A DNA stretch of 16,869 nt from the NCBI GenBank assembly GCA_900756035.1, contig CAAEIR010000432.1, positions 1 to 16,869 on the forward strand. The letters run 5' to 3'. Below the pieces are notes generated by a model, which was not told the DNA's origin, did not search any database, and saw only the letters and a program-made list of their open reading frames with translations. The position numbers and the translations under genes are program-made. The stretch's first letter is position 1. Every line of letters starts with the position of its first letter. Positions 7,431 through 13,912 of the stretch are shown piece by piece. Source of the DNA: an uncultured Anaerostipes sp. (GTDB lineage: Bacteria > Bacillota > Clostridia > Lachnospirales > Lachnospiraceae).

Positions 7431-7597
7431 ACTTCTTTTATTTTTTTCTTTGTTATTATAAGCGTTTCGATAGTTATTAAATCCAAAAAAAAAGCAAACT
7501 GCTTTCTTGATTGGTAATAAAATTGAAAAAATAAGAGTTTTTGACCGCCTCTCTTTGTCATACCGCTTTTATTCTTATAGACTATTATAATCGCTTT
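7373..7597 (-). repeat. Two diverged 95-bp direct repeats upstream of the pilin gene
   Basis: Copy A is 7373-7467 and copy B 7503-7597. They share a common order: TTTCTTGATTG, then TTGAAAAAATAA, then the start of a small ORF, then TATAAT on the minus strand (7460-7455 and 7589-7584). Each unit therefore holds a -10-like box and a small reading frame. They look like a duplicated promoter/leader module for the transfer operon; the -35 regions are poor, so an activator or another sigma factor may be needed. Confidence 0.6.
7427..7561 (-). CDS. Small ORF 1, 44 residues, before the pilin gene
   Basis: ATG at 7561 to TGA at 7427 encodes a basic, aromatic, hydrophobic peptide beginning MTKRGGQKLLFFQF and ending KKKIKEV. 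A TATAAT box (minus strand, 7589-7584) sits 22 bases upstream of the start, but no good -35 or strong ribosome site is visible. The stop overlaps the start of small ORF 2 by four bases. The frame stays open upstream as far as 7684, but that part runs through a terminator hairpin, so I use the internal ATG that matches the repeat structure. No known family. Confidence 0.35.
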   Translation of the reverse strand: MTKRGGQKLLFFQFYYQSRKQFAFFLDLITIETLIITKKKIKEV

Positions 7598-7648
7598 AAT
7601 AATAACTAAATATATATTATCACACTTTCGAAAAACAGGCAATAGATT

Positions 7649-7681
7649 AAAAAAACCGAGGATCAAAAAATGATTCCTCGG
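7649..7681 (-). terminator. Intrinsic terminator isolating the transfer operon
   Basis: CCGAGG at 7656-7661 pairs with CCTCGG at 7676-7681, extended by ATCA/TGAT with one bulged base. On the minus strand seven T follow (7655-7649). It would stop transcripts entering from tnpB and the sortase operon before the pilin operon promoter region. Confidence 0.8.
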
Positions 7682-7721
7682 CAAAAATATTAATCTTTAT
7701 AATTTTTAACATGCTCAGTTA

Positions 7722-7831
7722 GTGAACTACCCACGAGCTAAAGCTCGTTGGGCTTCTTGTTTCATCGTCCTCGTAACCTACTAACTCCACAAGCGTAAAT
7801 TCCGACAGTCCCTGCCGTACTAAGTATTATT
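7722..7831 (-). ncRNA. Probable omega RNA (guide RNA of TnpB)
   Basis: In this family the RNA that guides TnpB is made from the 3' end of tnpB through the right end of the element, and its guide comes from flanking DNA. Here that is minus-strand 7831 to 7722, including the 7730-7752 hairpin and ending TTCAC. The guide would begin at 7721 (TAACTGAGCATG...). The call follows from family knowledge and position, not from a matched RNA model; the RNA may start further up inside tnpB. Confidence 0.45.
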
Positions 7832-8940
7832 TATACTACATCTAATAATCTCAATCCTTCATTGAGAATATTAATTGCAGCGTTGATATCTCTATCATGG
7901 ATAACTCCACATTGAGGACATATCCATTGTCTAACAGCTAAGTCTTTAGTTTCTGCGTTGATATAACCACATATATTGCAAGGTTGGCTTGATTTTGTAA
8001 ATCTTCCAATCTTGATATACTGACGATTATTCCAATCGGACTTACAACTTATCTGTCTTGTTAATTCATACCACCCACAATCAGAAATTGCCTTAGCAAG
8101 ATTACGATTCTTCACCATATTACTTACAGATAAATCCTCAGAAACTATCACTTGGTTTTCGCTGATAAGCTTATAAGAAATTTTATGTAAGTTATCAATT
8201 CTGATATTGTGGATCTTTTCATGTATTCTTGCTACTTTTATTCTCTGTTTGTTCCGATTCTTACTACCTTTGATTTTACGAGATAATTTTCTTTGCTCTT
8301 TTGCTAGTTTATCTTCATATTTTTTAGTGGTGCGAATATTATCAAATTTTTCTCCATCGGAAGTGATAAGTAAATCTTTAACACCTAAGTCAATACCGAT
8401 CATACAACCAGTAGACTCCATTGGAATATGCTCTGTTTCTACAAGAATTGATACAAAATATTTTCCAGACGGTACTTGTGAAATTGTTGCTGATTTAATC
8501 TGACCTGTAAATTCTCTATGAATCTTTGCTTTAGTCCATTTAAGTTTCGGAAGTTTAATCTTGTCATTCTCAAATGATACTTCGATGTTGTTGTTAGTAA
8601 AATTAGTAGAATATGACTTTTTATTATCTCGTTTAGACTTGAACTTTGGAAAACCTGTATGCTCTTTGAAAAATTTCTGATATGCTGAATCCATATGATA
8701 TACAGCATTCGTCAATGCAAACTTGTCTACTTTCTTTAACCATTCATATTCTTTTTTTAGAACTTGATTGACATAGTTGTTACAAGAAGTTTTGTTCATG
8801 CTTTCTTTGAACTGCTCATATCTTTCTTTTCTATGAGACAATGTCTGATTATATACAAATCTGCAACATCCGAAAGTCTTTTGAATTTGTTCTTCTTGCT
8901 GTTTATTAGGATATAATCTGTATTTATAGGCTTTAAACAT
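7831..8940 (-). CDS. tnpB: TnpB, RNA-guided RuvC-type nuclease of IS605-family elements
   Basis: A full-length protein of 369 residues, usual for the family. The N-terminus MFKAYKYRLYPNKQQ and the segment CRFVYNQTL are typical. The three RuvC pieces look intact: IGIDLGVKDL with Asp184, SEDLSVSNM with Glu268 and HDRDINAAINI with Asp349/Asp351. The zinc ribbon CNIC...CPQC (Cys321, 324, 341, 344) is also complete, so the nuclease may be active. In related elements TnpB with its omega RNA cuts the empty donor site and so keeps the transposon from being lost. There is no tnpA next to it, so movement would need a TnpA from elsewhere. Start ATG 8940 lies next to the left-end region. Confidence 0.95.
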   Translation of the reverse strand: MFKAYKYRLYPNKQQEEQIQKTFGCCRFVYNQTLSHRKERYEQFKESMNKTSCNNYVNQVLKKEYEWLKKVDKFALTNAVYHMDSAYQKFFKEHTGFPKFKSKRDNKKSYSTNFTNNNIEVSFENDKIKLPKLKWTKAKIHREFTGQIKSATISQVPSGKYFVSILVETEHIPMESTGCMIGIDLGVKDLLITSDGEKFDNIRTTKKYEDKLAKEQRKLSRKIKGSKNRNKQRIKVARIHEKIHNIRIDNLHKISYKLISENQVIVSEDLSVSNMVKNRNLAKAISDCGWYELTRQISCKSDWNNRQYIKIGRFTKSSQPCNICGYINAETKDLAVRQWICPQCGVIHDRDINAAINILNEGLRLLDVV

Positions 8941-8993
8941 TTATTTATCACCTCACTTTCGTTTGTATATTCTCTGTTTTGTATGGCTCTTTA

Positions 8994-9015
8994 CCCATCA
9001 GCTAAAGCTAATGGG
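8994..9015. repeat. Left-end hairpin of the IS element
   Basis: CCCAT (8994-8998) pairs with ATGGG (9011-9015), and AGC (9000-9002) with GCT (9007-9009), around a TAAA loop. The same loop and core occur in the right-end hairpin at 7730-7752. The remaining bases between tnpB and the sortase (8941-8993, 9016-9064) contain no gene. Confidence 0.75.
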
Positions 9016-9064
9016 ATTTCGAGCCTAGTCATTCTTTCAATGGTCGAGAAGCTGACCCATGAGC

Positions 9065-9754
9065 TTATGGTTCTGCTGCATGGACATAGGTTCGATAATT
9101 GTCTCCTTCATAACTGCAAGTCACAAAAGTAAACATCTTCTTTCCGTCAGCAGGACGAGAAAGCTTAACTTCACTTTTTTTACGCATCATTTCTTTATAA
9201 TTTTGGAACTCTGCTTGTTTTGAAAATGTAATTGGAAAAGACAATTCTTCTCGTTGAGCATATACAGAAAAAGCATGAAGCTGATATGTTTTTTGTGGTG
9301 TATAAAAATAAATGGAATGTTTTTTAGCAAAGGTAGAAGACCGGAATTTCATCAAGTCTGCAAACATTGAGCCATTGCGCATATGATGTCCATAGATTAA
9401 TAGATTCTGACTGCTTTTCATATCACAATCGGAATTCATAAAAATACAACCACCATAAGCATAGGTTTTACGAAACGTCTGATGCAAATATTCTTCGTTG
9501 TTCTTACCCTGCACCACAGGATAATCAATCTTTGTTCCCTTCACAAAGATCCATCCTACCAGATCAGGATTTTCCTTTTTCAAACGTTCCCAAGGGATAC
9601 GTTTTCCCTGTTTTTCTTTTCTGACTTCCTCATAAATCCGATTGAGGGAGTTATCATCTTTGATACGCCTTTGAACATGATATCCAAAATGCAACCCTCC
9701 AATGATACAAGCAAACAACAAGATATCTAGCAGAAAGCATTTAATTTTTTTCAC
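9065..9754 (-). CDS. Class B sortase
   Basis: A 229-residue membrane-anchored transpeptidase. Residues about 7-24 form the N-terminal transmembrane helix. The catalytic residues are visible: LLIYGHHMRNGSMF with His123, FTFVTCSYE with Cys213, and YRTYVH with Arg221. The YGHHM..GSMFA and VTCSYE signatures are those of class B enzymes. The start is the GTG at 9754, with AAAGGA seven bases upstream. It overlaps the previous stop by four bases (GTGA), so translation is coupled to the small membrane protein before it. A longer frame upstream only covers that neighbour. Class B sortases attach surface proteins or, in some species, pilin subunits to peptidoglycan. No sorting motif is visible in this window, so the substrate is unknown. 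The protein ends in VHAAEP shortly before the IS element and looks complete. Confidence 0.9.
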   Translation of the reverse strand: MKKIKCFLLDILLFACIIGGLHFGYHVQRRIKDDNSLNRIYEEVRKEKQGKRIPWERLKKENPDLVGWIFVKGTKIDYPVVQGKNNEEYLHQTFRKTYAYGGCIFMNSDCDMKSSQNLLIYGHHMRNGSMFADLMKFRSSTFAKKHSIYFYTPQKTYQLHAFSVYAQREELSFPITFSKQAEFQNYKEMMRKKSEVKLSRPADGKKMFTFVTCSYEGDNYRTYVHAAEP

Positions 9755-10200
9755 AGTGAAATCCTTTTCTGTAATTCCAGCGTTACAAAACGATCTTGCA
9801 AAGATAACGATGAATCTTCCGTACGAAAATAAAGAATGTATGAAAATCCTTCCATTACTTCCGGTTCTTTCACCAATTTTCGAAAAATGTCTTTTTGCAT
9901 CAAACGAAGTGTTAATACTGCCCCATCTTCTGTACAAAAATCAACTGTACAATGATTCAACAAACGATTGGCTGCTTTCGTTGCAATGCCTTCGTTATAA
10001 ATTTTGGAAACGGTGACCGGCATCGCTTCATAGTTCCCATTCTCATATTCTTCTTTTAATAGTTTTGAGAGTTTCCTGAAATAGATAAACCCCAAACATA
10101 TCACAAGATAAAATGCTTCTCGAAAAATGATAAAACTTAAAACGCCGGCTAGCAAACACCCATAAGAAATTAAGTTCAATTTTTTTATCTGATAATCCAT
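9751..10200 (-). CDS. Small membrane protein coupled to sortase
   Basis: A 149-residue protein of no family I recognise. Residues about 9-42 are two closely spaced hydrophobic segments (LISYGCLLAGVLSFIIF and AFYLVICLGFIYF), then a basic turn (FRKLSKLLKEEY) and a soluble domain of about 95 residues, presumably cytoplasmic. Its stop overlaps the sortase start by four bases, and its start lies 20 bases after the S1-protein gene, so all three form one operon. The tight coupling suggests it works with the sortase, for example as a partner or regulator, but nothing in the sequence proves this. Start ATG 10200 has a modest GGGTG site seven bases upstream. Confidence 0.7.
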   Translation of the reverse strand: MDYQIKKLNLISYGCLLAGVLSFIIFREAFYLVICLGFIYFRKLSKLLKEEYENGNYEAMPVTVSKIYNEGIATKAANRLLNHCTVDFCTEDGAVLTLRLMQKDIFRKLVKEPEVMEGFSYILYFRTEDSSLSLQDRFVTLELQKRISL

Positions 10201-10220
10201 ATAAAAACACCCAAATCTTA

Positions 10221-11144
10221 TTAAGAGAAAATATCTAATATTAAACCAATCGCATTTTCTTTTCTATCCGTTCCTCGCGCATGAGTAAAACTTGTAACTA
10301 GGAATCGAACACGATCTCCAACACAAGGAACTTTAATATTGGTACGAACTTCATAGGCTGTTGCATTTGCTCCATTGTCAAGTGCGATAAAGTATGGTGA
10401 ATTTTCTGCAACTCCAATGATGGTTCCAATGCATTTATCTCCATTTGACAGGCGATTCAACACTTTTTCTACTCGATTTTCCTTCAAACATTTTGCATCT
10501 AGAGAAACTTCTGTAGGTTTCCCATCTTTCATCCTGATTTTCTTAACACGAGCAATAAAGCGATCTCCCATCTTAAAATGATCACGTAAGCTTAATACCC
10601 ATTCATACATCAGATCTTCTCTTGTCATTCGCACATCAAATCCCTGTGCATCTACATACAAAGAGGTTCCATACTTAGAAATTGCTTCGACTCGAACTTC
10701 TAAATCCATACCTTCATGAATGATTGGATTTTCCCCGCAATAATAACGATCAATCTTTGCTTCCTTTGCAGCTTTTACGCTTCCAGAAAACGCATATTCT
10801 ACAAATGGAGTTTCCTCCAATTCTGTTTTTTCAACATGAGTCACAATAAAGGATACATCGCTTCCTAACATATTTTCAGCCAATCGAACCAATACCAGAG
10901 AATCTTTCTTTTCTTCATCATCATCCAGGAAATGAATTCCCATTTCACTCAAAGGAATAACGACTTCAATTCCTTTATACATAACGGTACATCGCAAACG
11001 ATCTTCCTCTCCAATGATATCTACTAATCTGCCATCTAAAATTCTTCGTCGTTTCATAGAGGTAACTAATTCTACAATTTCTTTTTTCTCTTCTGCTGCA
11101 TTTGTCGTTCTTTCGGTTCCATCAATATATAAGATATCACTCAT
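10221..11144 (-). CDS. S1-domain (OB-fold) RNA-binding protein
   Basis: A 307-residue soluble protein with three OB/S1-like segments: about 35-110 (ILDGRLVDIIGEEDRLRCTV..GIEVVIPLSEMGI), about 145-205 (EGMDLEVRVEAISKYGTSLYVDAQGFDVRMTREDL, then FKMGDRFIARVKKI) and about 235-307 (NGDKCIGTIIGVAENSPYFIALDNG..CVGDRVRFLV). The middle segment is the clearest S1 repeat. Such proteins bind single-stranded or structured RNA. The start ATG 11144 has AAGGAAGG seven bases upstream. It heads the operon with the membrane protein and the sortase. No good promoter is visible between it and the structured RNA region beginning at 11205, so it may be read through from the promoter at 12142-12170. A direct link to that RNA is inference. 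Confidence 0.8.
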   Translation of the reverse strand: MSDILYIDGTERTTNAAEEKKEIVELVTSMKRRRILDGRLVDIIGEEDRLRCTVMYKGIEVVIPLSEMGIHFLDDDEEKKDSLVLVRLAENMLGSDVSFIVTHVEKTELEETPFVEYAFSGSVKAAKEAKIDRYYCGENPIIHEGMDLEVRVEAISKYGTSLYVDAQGFDVRMTREDLMYEWVLSLRDHFKMGDRFIARVKKIRMKDGKPTEVSLDAKCLKENRVEKVLNRLSNGDKCIGTIIGVAENSPYFIALDNGANATAYEVRTNIKVPCVGDRVRFLVTSFTHARGTDRKENAIGLILDIFS

Positions 11145-11204
11145 AATTCAACCTTCCTTTACTCTTTCTAACTTTATATTTCTTCATTTTTCTATTCTCT
11201 TCAG

Positions 11205-12140
11205 TAGACCAAAATCTTCGGGGTTTATAAAATTATTTCCAGTTGACGGTAACTGTCTGCTTGGAAGATGTGAAGTTTTTCCAATGTCTTATAAATTTTT
11301 CACTGGAATCGTCCTTCACAACCTTGAGCAGCCAGTTACCTAAATCATTACCGACCCTTTCGATTTTGGTCTAGGCGCCCATCGGATTTCGGTCTTGGAA
11401 TTCCTTTATGTTTTGCACCGATGGGCGCAGTTTCCCCATGTTTTTCATATGGACAAAATTGTTCAAAAAATAAAAAACATGCAAAATAAGGATTTAAGTG
11501 ATTGGCACGTCCTCACTTCTCGCCCTTTCGAACGATACTATTCCTTCTCCCCCTTCCATTCACACCGGCCTATTATGGAAACGTGTACATCCTTTTCCCT
11601 TGAAATCTTTAACCTGACATTCTATCTTATCAAAGAGCTTTCTTTGACTTAGGCTTATGAGGTTTTGTTTCATATCTTAACCCCTTACGCAAGTACAATT
11701 GGATCAATTGTACCAACGGCAGACTTTCCGAAATCGGCTCTGCGGACCCGACAGTTTATAGAGATGCCTTCACGCTCTGGGTATCAGGCTTCACCGATGC
11801 CTTATCCTGACCCTTCCCTGTATCAGCTTGACAGGTCGCTGCACTCCAAATCGATACCGTTCTCGGAGTGCTGATTTGTCGCAAGCATAAGCTTTACGGA
11901 ACAGTTTATTCATTTCTTTCGGCACGCTATTACCTTCCAATACGCTGGCAAATCCGCCTGGTCGTTGTTTGATTTTGCCAAATAAGAGTCGATCTTATTG
12001 CCATTCTCTCAACAAAAAGAGTCGAAGGAAAAGAATATGTAGAATGTGACAAGTCACTTTTCCTTCTTAAATTTTCCCCCTCCTTCCCTTGCAATTACAT
12101 TTTTTTACTTTTTATCACTTATAAAGTGATTGCTTGCGAC
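11205..12140 (-). ncRNA. Candidate giant structured RNA (ROOL/GOLLD-like size class, family unassigned)
   Basis: About 930 bases with no convincing protein gene but dense perfect pairing. Long-range helices: 11205-11216 with 11362-11373 (12 bp, 146 bases apart) and 11878-11887 with 12131-12140 (10 bp, about 250 apart). Local helices: 11248-11260/11328-11340 (12 of 13), 11269-11275/11314-11320, 11375-11385/11418-11428 (11 bp), 11438-11446/11474-11482, 11630-11636/11641-11647, 11693-11701/11705-11713, 11719-11723/11739-11743, 11841-11847/11865-11871, 11946-11952/11974-11980, 11981-11987/11993-11999, 12024-12033/12057-12066 and 12114-12120/12124-12130. I prefer the minus strand. There, mismatches flanking several helices become G-U pairs (the 11841-11871 hairpin grows from 7 to 10 bp), and a good promoter lies at 12142-12170. 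No terminator separates it from the S1 gene. The plus strand remains possible. The stretch 11483-11690 is less clearly folded. I cannot match it to a named family. Confidence 0.65.
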
Positions 12141-12141
12141 T

Positions 12142-12170
12142 ATTCTAACATTTTAGGAGATAAGTTTCAA
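12142..12170 (-). promoter_or_regulatory. Sigma-A promoter at the head of the structured RNA
   Basis: On the minus strand, TTGAAA (12170-12165), a 17-base spacer and TAGAAT (12147-12142). Transcription would start near 12135, at the outermost long-range helix of the RNA candidate; a start there would trim the first few bases of that helix strand. Five of six -35 bases and five of six -10 bases match consensus. Confidence 0.6.
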
Positions 12171-12190
12171 GCCTGACGGCTTTTCTTTTT
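12169..12190 (+). terminator. Short plus-strand terminator-like hairpin
   Basis: AAGCC (12169-12173) and GGCTT (12178-12182) form a five-base-pair stem with loop TGAC, followed by TTTCTTTTT. It would end a plus-strand transcript leaving the structured region. It overlaps the -35 box of the minus-strand promoter, so only one of the two readings may matter. Confidence 0.4.
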
Positions 12191-12242
12191 AAAAATTTTA
12201 TATATTGCGATTAAAAGCACAAGAATATGCCATTTTTACCTT

Positions 12243-12264
12243 TAATTAAAATTAATTTTAATTA
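12243..12264. promoter_or_regulatory. Perfect 22-bp AT palindrome just upstream of the -35 box
   Basis: Positions 12243-12253 and 12254-12264 are perfect reverse complements built only of A and T. The palindrome ends 13 bases before the -35 box of the plus-strand promoter. It could be an operator, perhaps for one of the HTH proteins encoded downstream, or an UP-like element. The remaining bases from 12191 to 12242 show nothing further. Confidence 0.45.
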
Positions 12265-12277
12265 TAATTGAAATTAA

Positions 12278-12306
12278 TTGACGTTCTAACAGATATTGCT
12301 TATAAT
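12278..12306 (+). promoter_or_regulatory. Near-consensus sigma-A promoter for the HTH gene pair
   Basis: TTGACG (12278-12283), exactly 17 bases, then TATAAT (12301-12306). Transcription would begin near 12313, leaving a leader of about 100 bases before the ATG at 12416. Only one base differs from the sigma-A consensus, so this should be strong unless repressed. Confidence 0.85.
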
Positions 12307-12415
12307 AAAAACAAGAAAAAAATCGTTACAAAATTGATGAATGATAGAAAATAGATGGTAAAGATTTTTTTATGCTCACTATACATTCCAAAAAAATAGA
12401 AACGAGGTGACTACA

Positions 12416-13141
12416 ATGAATGCTGACTTAACCCGATATTATAATCCAGATGAATGGAAACAATTTGAAGATATGGTTGATTTAAAGACCTTTTTAATTC
12501 ATATGGATAAAGAACAACGAAAAAATCGAAAACAGTTCTTTGATGAATTTTTGAAAACTCATACATCGTTTCAACGGTTGGATGGAAAGGATGAGAACGC
12601 GATACGAGTTTATTATCGCAATAAAGACCTAAAATTACATGAAGTATATGATCTGATGGAAGCATATGGACATCCATTGGACATCTGGCTGCATATAAAA
12701 GAAGACGAACGATTGGAACACTTTTTAAACACCTATTCAAAAAACAATGACCTTTTCGACAAACTCATTATGTATGCAAATATTAGAGAAATATCTACGC
12801 AATTGATCGCAGAGAGAACTGGATACGCAACAAGCATGATTCGAAAAATTATGACAAGACGTGAAGATTTGTCTGCCATCCACGGAGAAAATCTATTGAT
12901 TTCCTCAACAGTCATCCCCTTTGTCAAGGATCTTTCTATGGATGAATGCTCTCTTTCTTTTTTGGCAAAGATGAATGAAGAAGATTGGCAAGCCTTTGAA
13001 GAATACAAAAAAACAACCGGAGGCTGCAAATATATAGATCATTTCACAAAACAATGTGTAAATTCTTTAAAACGTTCAAAATCACGGAAAAGTAATAAAA
13101 AAGCAATGGCACAAATACGCGGGGAAGGAGGAAACATATGA
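12416..13141 (+). CDS. HTH protein, first of a tandem paralogous pair
   Basis: A 241-residue soluble protein. I use the ATG at 12416, which has GAGGTG six bases upstream; a GTG at 12407 is part of that ribosome site. Residues about 70-145 (VYDLMEAYGHPLDIWLHI...NDLFDKLIMYANIREISTQLIAERTGYATSMIRKIM) align with the next protein and include a probable helix-turn-helix (ISTQLIAERTGYATSMIRKIM). The C-terminus is basic (KRSKSRKSNKKAMAQIRG), as for a nucleic-acid binder. Its stop overlaps the next start by four bases (ATGA). The pair is the only plus-strand unit in the window, between the par operon and the structured RNA, which suits a regulator of the element or a replication/maintenance factor. 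I do not recognise the family. Confidence 0.75.
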   Translation: MNADLTRYYNPDEWKQFEDMVDLKTFLIHMDKEQRKNRKQFFDEFLKTHTSFQRLDGKDENAIRVYYRNKDLKLHEVYDLMEAYGHPLDIWLHIKEDERLEHFLNTYSKNNDLFDKLIMYANIREISTQLIAERTGYATSMIRKIMTRREDLSAIHGENLLISSTVIPFVKDLSMDECSLSFLAKMNEEDWQAFEEYKKTTGGCKYIDHFTKQCVNSLKRSKSRKSNKKAMAQIRGEGGNI

Positions 13142-13839
13142 AGTTGGATTACCGAACCATAGATTTTGATGACTTATATGAAGCAAAAGCTGCACTGTGT
13201 ATCATACTCAAAGAGCAACCACAGGCAGAAGATGATATTGTAAGTCGATTACGATTAACTACGGATCGAAGAGAAAAAATTTTCCAGGAAGCAAATTCTC
13301 TGGATGATATTTTTACCATCAAAGATCCCCATTATCGGGAATTAAAAGAATTGTACCGGATTGCAGGCTATTCCCTGGTAGATCGTTTAATTATTGCAAA
13401 AGATCGGGAACTAGAGGATTTCATAAATGATTATGTGGAAGATGGAGATTTTTTTAACAAATTAGAGCTATATCGTAAAATTAAAGGAATCCCTTACTCT
13501 GTCATCGCAAAACGGCTCGGAATTTCCCCTCCATATGCAAGAATGCTTTTTTATAACTCAGCTGAAAAACAATATGGATTTTCAACGGCATATATCCATG
13601 CATTCTTTGGTCAAAACAATGATCGAGCACGGAATACGAACTTACTGCTACCCTGCAATGTAGTAATAGAGTCAATCCAACAGTATGATTTAGGAAAATT
13701 AGATATTAGTTTTTCCTGCAACATTCCTTCGAAGCTTGCAAAAACATTGCAGTATTCAGAAGAATATGAAAAATTAACTCAAAAATATCGCAGATTGACT
13801 GAAAATAAGGAAAAGTTTATAAAACGATTCGAAAAATAG
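13138..13839 (+). CDS. HTH protein, second of the tandem paralogous pair
   Basis: A 233-residue soluble protein translated by coupling with the gene before it: the ATG lies inside ATATGA, with GGGGAAGGAGG upstream. Residues about 70-145 (LKELYRIAGYSLVDRLIIAKDRELEDFINDYVEDGDFFNKLELYRKIKGIPYSVIAKRLGISPPYARMLF) match the first protein; the IPYSVIAKRLGISPPYARMLF stretch is a good helix-turn-helix. The C-terminus is charged and probably helical. Two diverged copies in one operon suggest a heterodimeric or two-site DNA-binding complex (inference). It ends before a strong bidirectional terminator. Confidence 0.75.
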   Translation: MKLDYRTIDFDDLYEAKAALCIILKEQPQAEDDIVSRLRLTTDRREKIFQEANSLDDIFTIKDPHYRELKELYRIAGYSLVDRLIIAKDRELEDFINDYVEDGDFFNKLELYRKIKGIPYSVIAKRLGISPPYARMLFYNSAEKQYGFSTAYIHAFFGQNNDRARNTNLLLPCNVVIESIQQYDLGKLDISFSCNIPSKLAKTLQYSEEYEKLTQKYRRLTENKEKFIKRFEK

Positions 13840-13842
13840 ACA

Positions 13843-13901
13843 AAAAAAGAAATCTCCCAAAAGTCAGACAAAAGAATTCTAACGATTGGGAGATTTTTTC
13901 T
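13843..13901. terminator. Bidirectional terminator between convergent operons
   Basis: A perfect 11-bp stem (13850-13860 with 13886-13896, AAATCTCCCAA and its complement) has an A-run on the left (13842-13848) and a T-run on the right. It serves the HTH pair on the plus strand and the par operon on the minus strand. Confidence 0.9.
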
Positions 13902-13912
13902 TACCAGAAGTA

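Larger units (their letters stand above)
7722..9025 (-). mobile_element. IS200/IS605-superfamily insertion of the TnpB-only (IS1341) type
   Basis: The element holds a complete tnpB and no tnpA. Both ends carry an imperfect hairpin with the same AGCTAAAGCT core inside CCCA...TGGG: right end 7730-7752, left end 8994-9015. Such subterminal hairpins are the recognition signals of the single-strand HUH transposase TnpA. On the minus strand the right end probably closes at TTCAC (position 7722). The left limit is uncertain by roughly ten bases around 9025. There are no target-site duplications, as expected. It sits between the sortase gene and the transfer operon and appears to interrupt no gene. 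Confidence 0.8.

Noticed and set aside
9755..9937. Longer N-terminal extension of the sortase
   Set aside because: It would lie entirely over the coupled membrane protein gene, and the GTG at 9754 has a proper ribosome site followed at once by the membrane anchor.
11520..11545. GTTCGAA on the minus strand, resembling a tRNA or tmRNA T-loop
   Set aside because: The five bases on either side do not pair (TATCG against GGGCG) and no acceptor stem or anticodon arm surrounds it.
11395..11874. Plus-strand open frames of 85 and 69 residues (11395-11652, 11665-11874)
   Set aside because: Low-complexity, Cys/Pro/Ser-rich translations without ribosome sites, lying across strong RNA helices. They look like chance frames in structured RNA.
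11205..12140. Group II intron, RNase P RNA or tmRNA as explanation of the structured region
   Set aside because: I find no domain V-type hairpin, no intron-encoded protein, no RNase P or tmRNA core motifs and no CCA-type end. A computed search should still confirm this.
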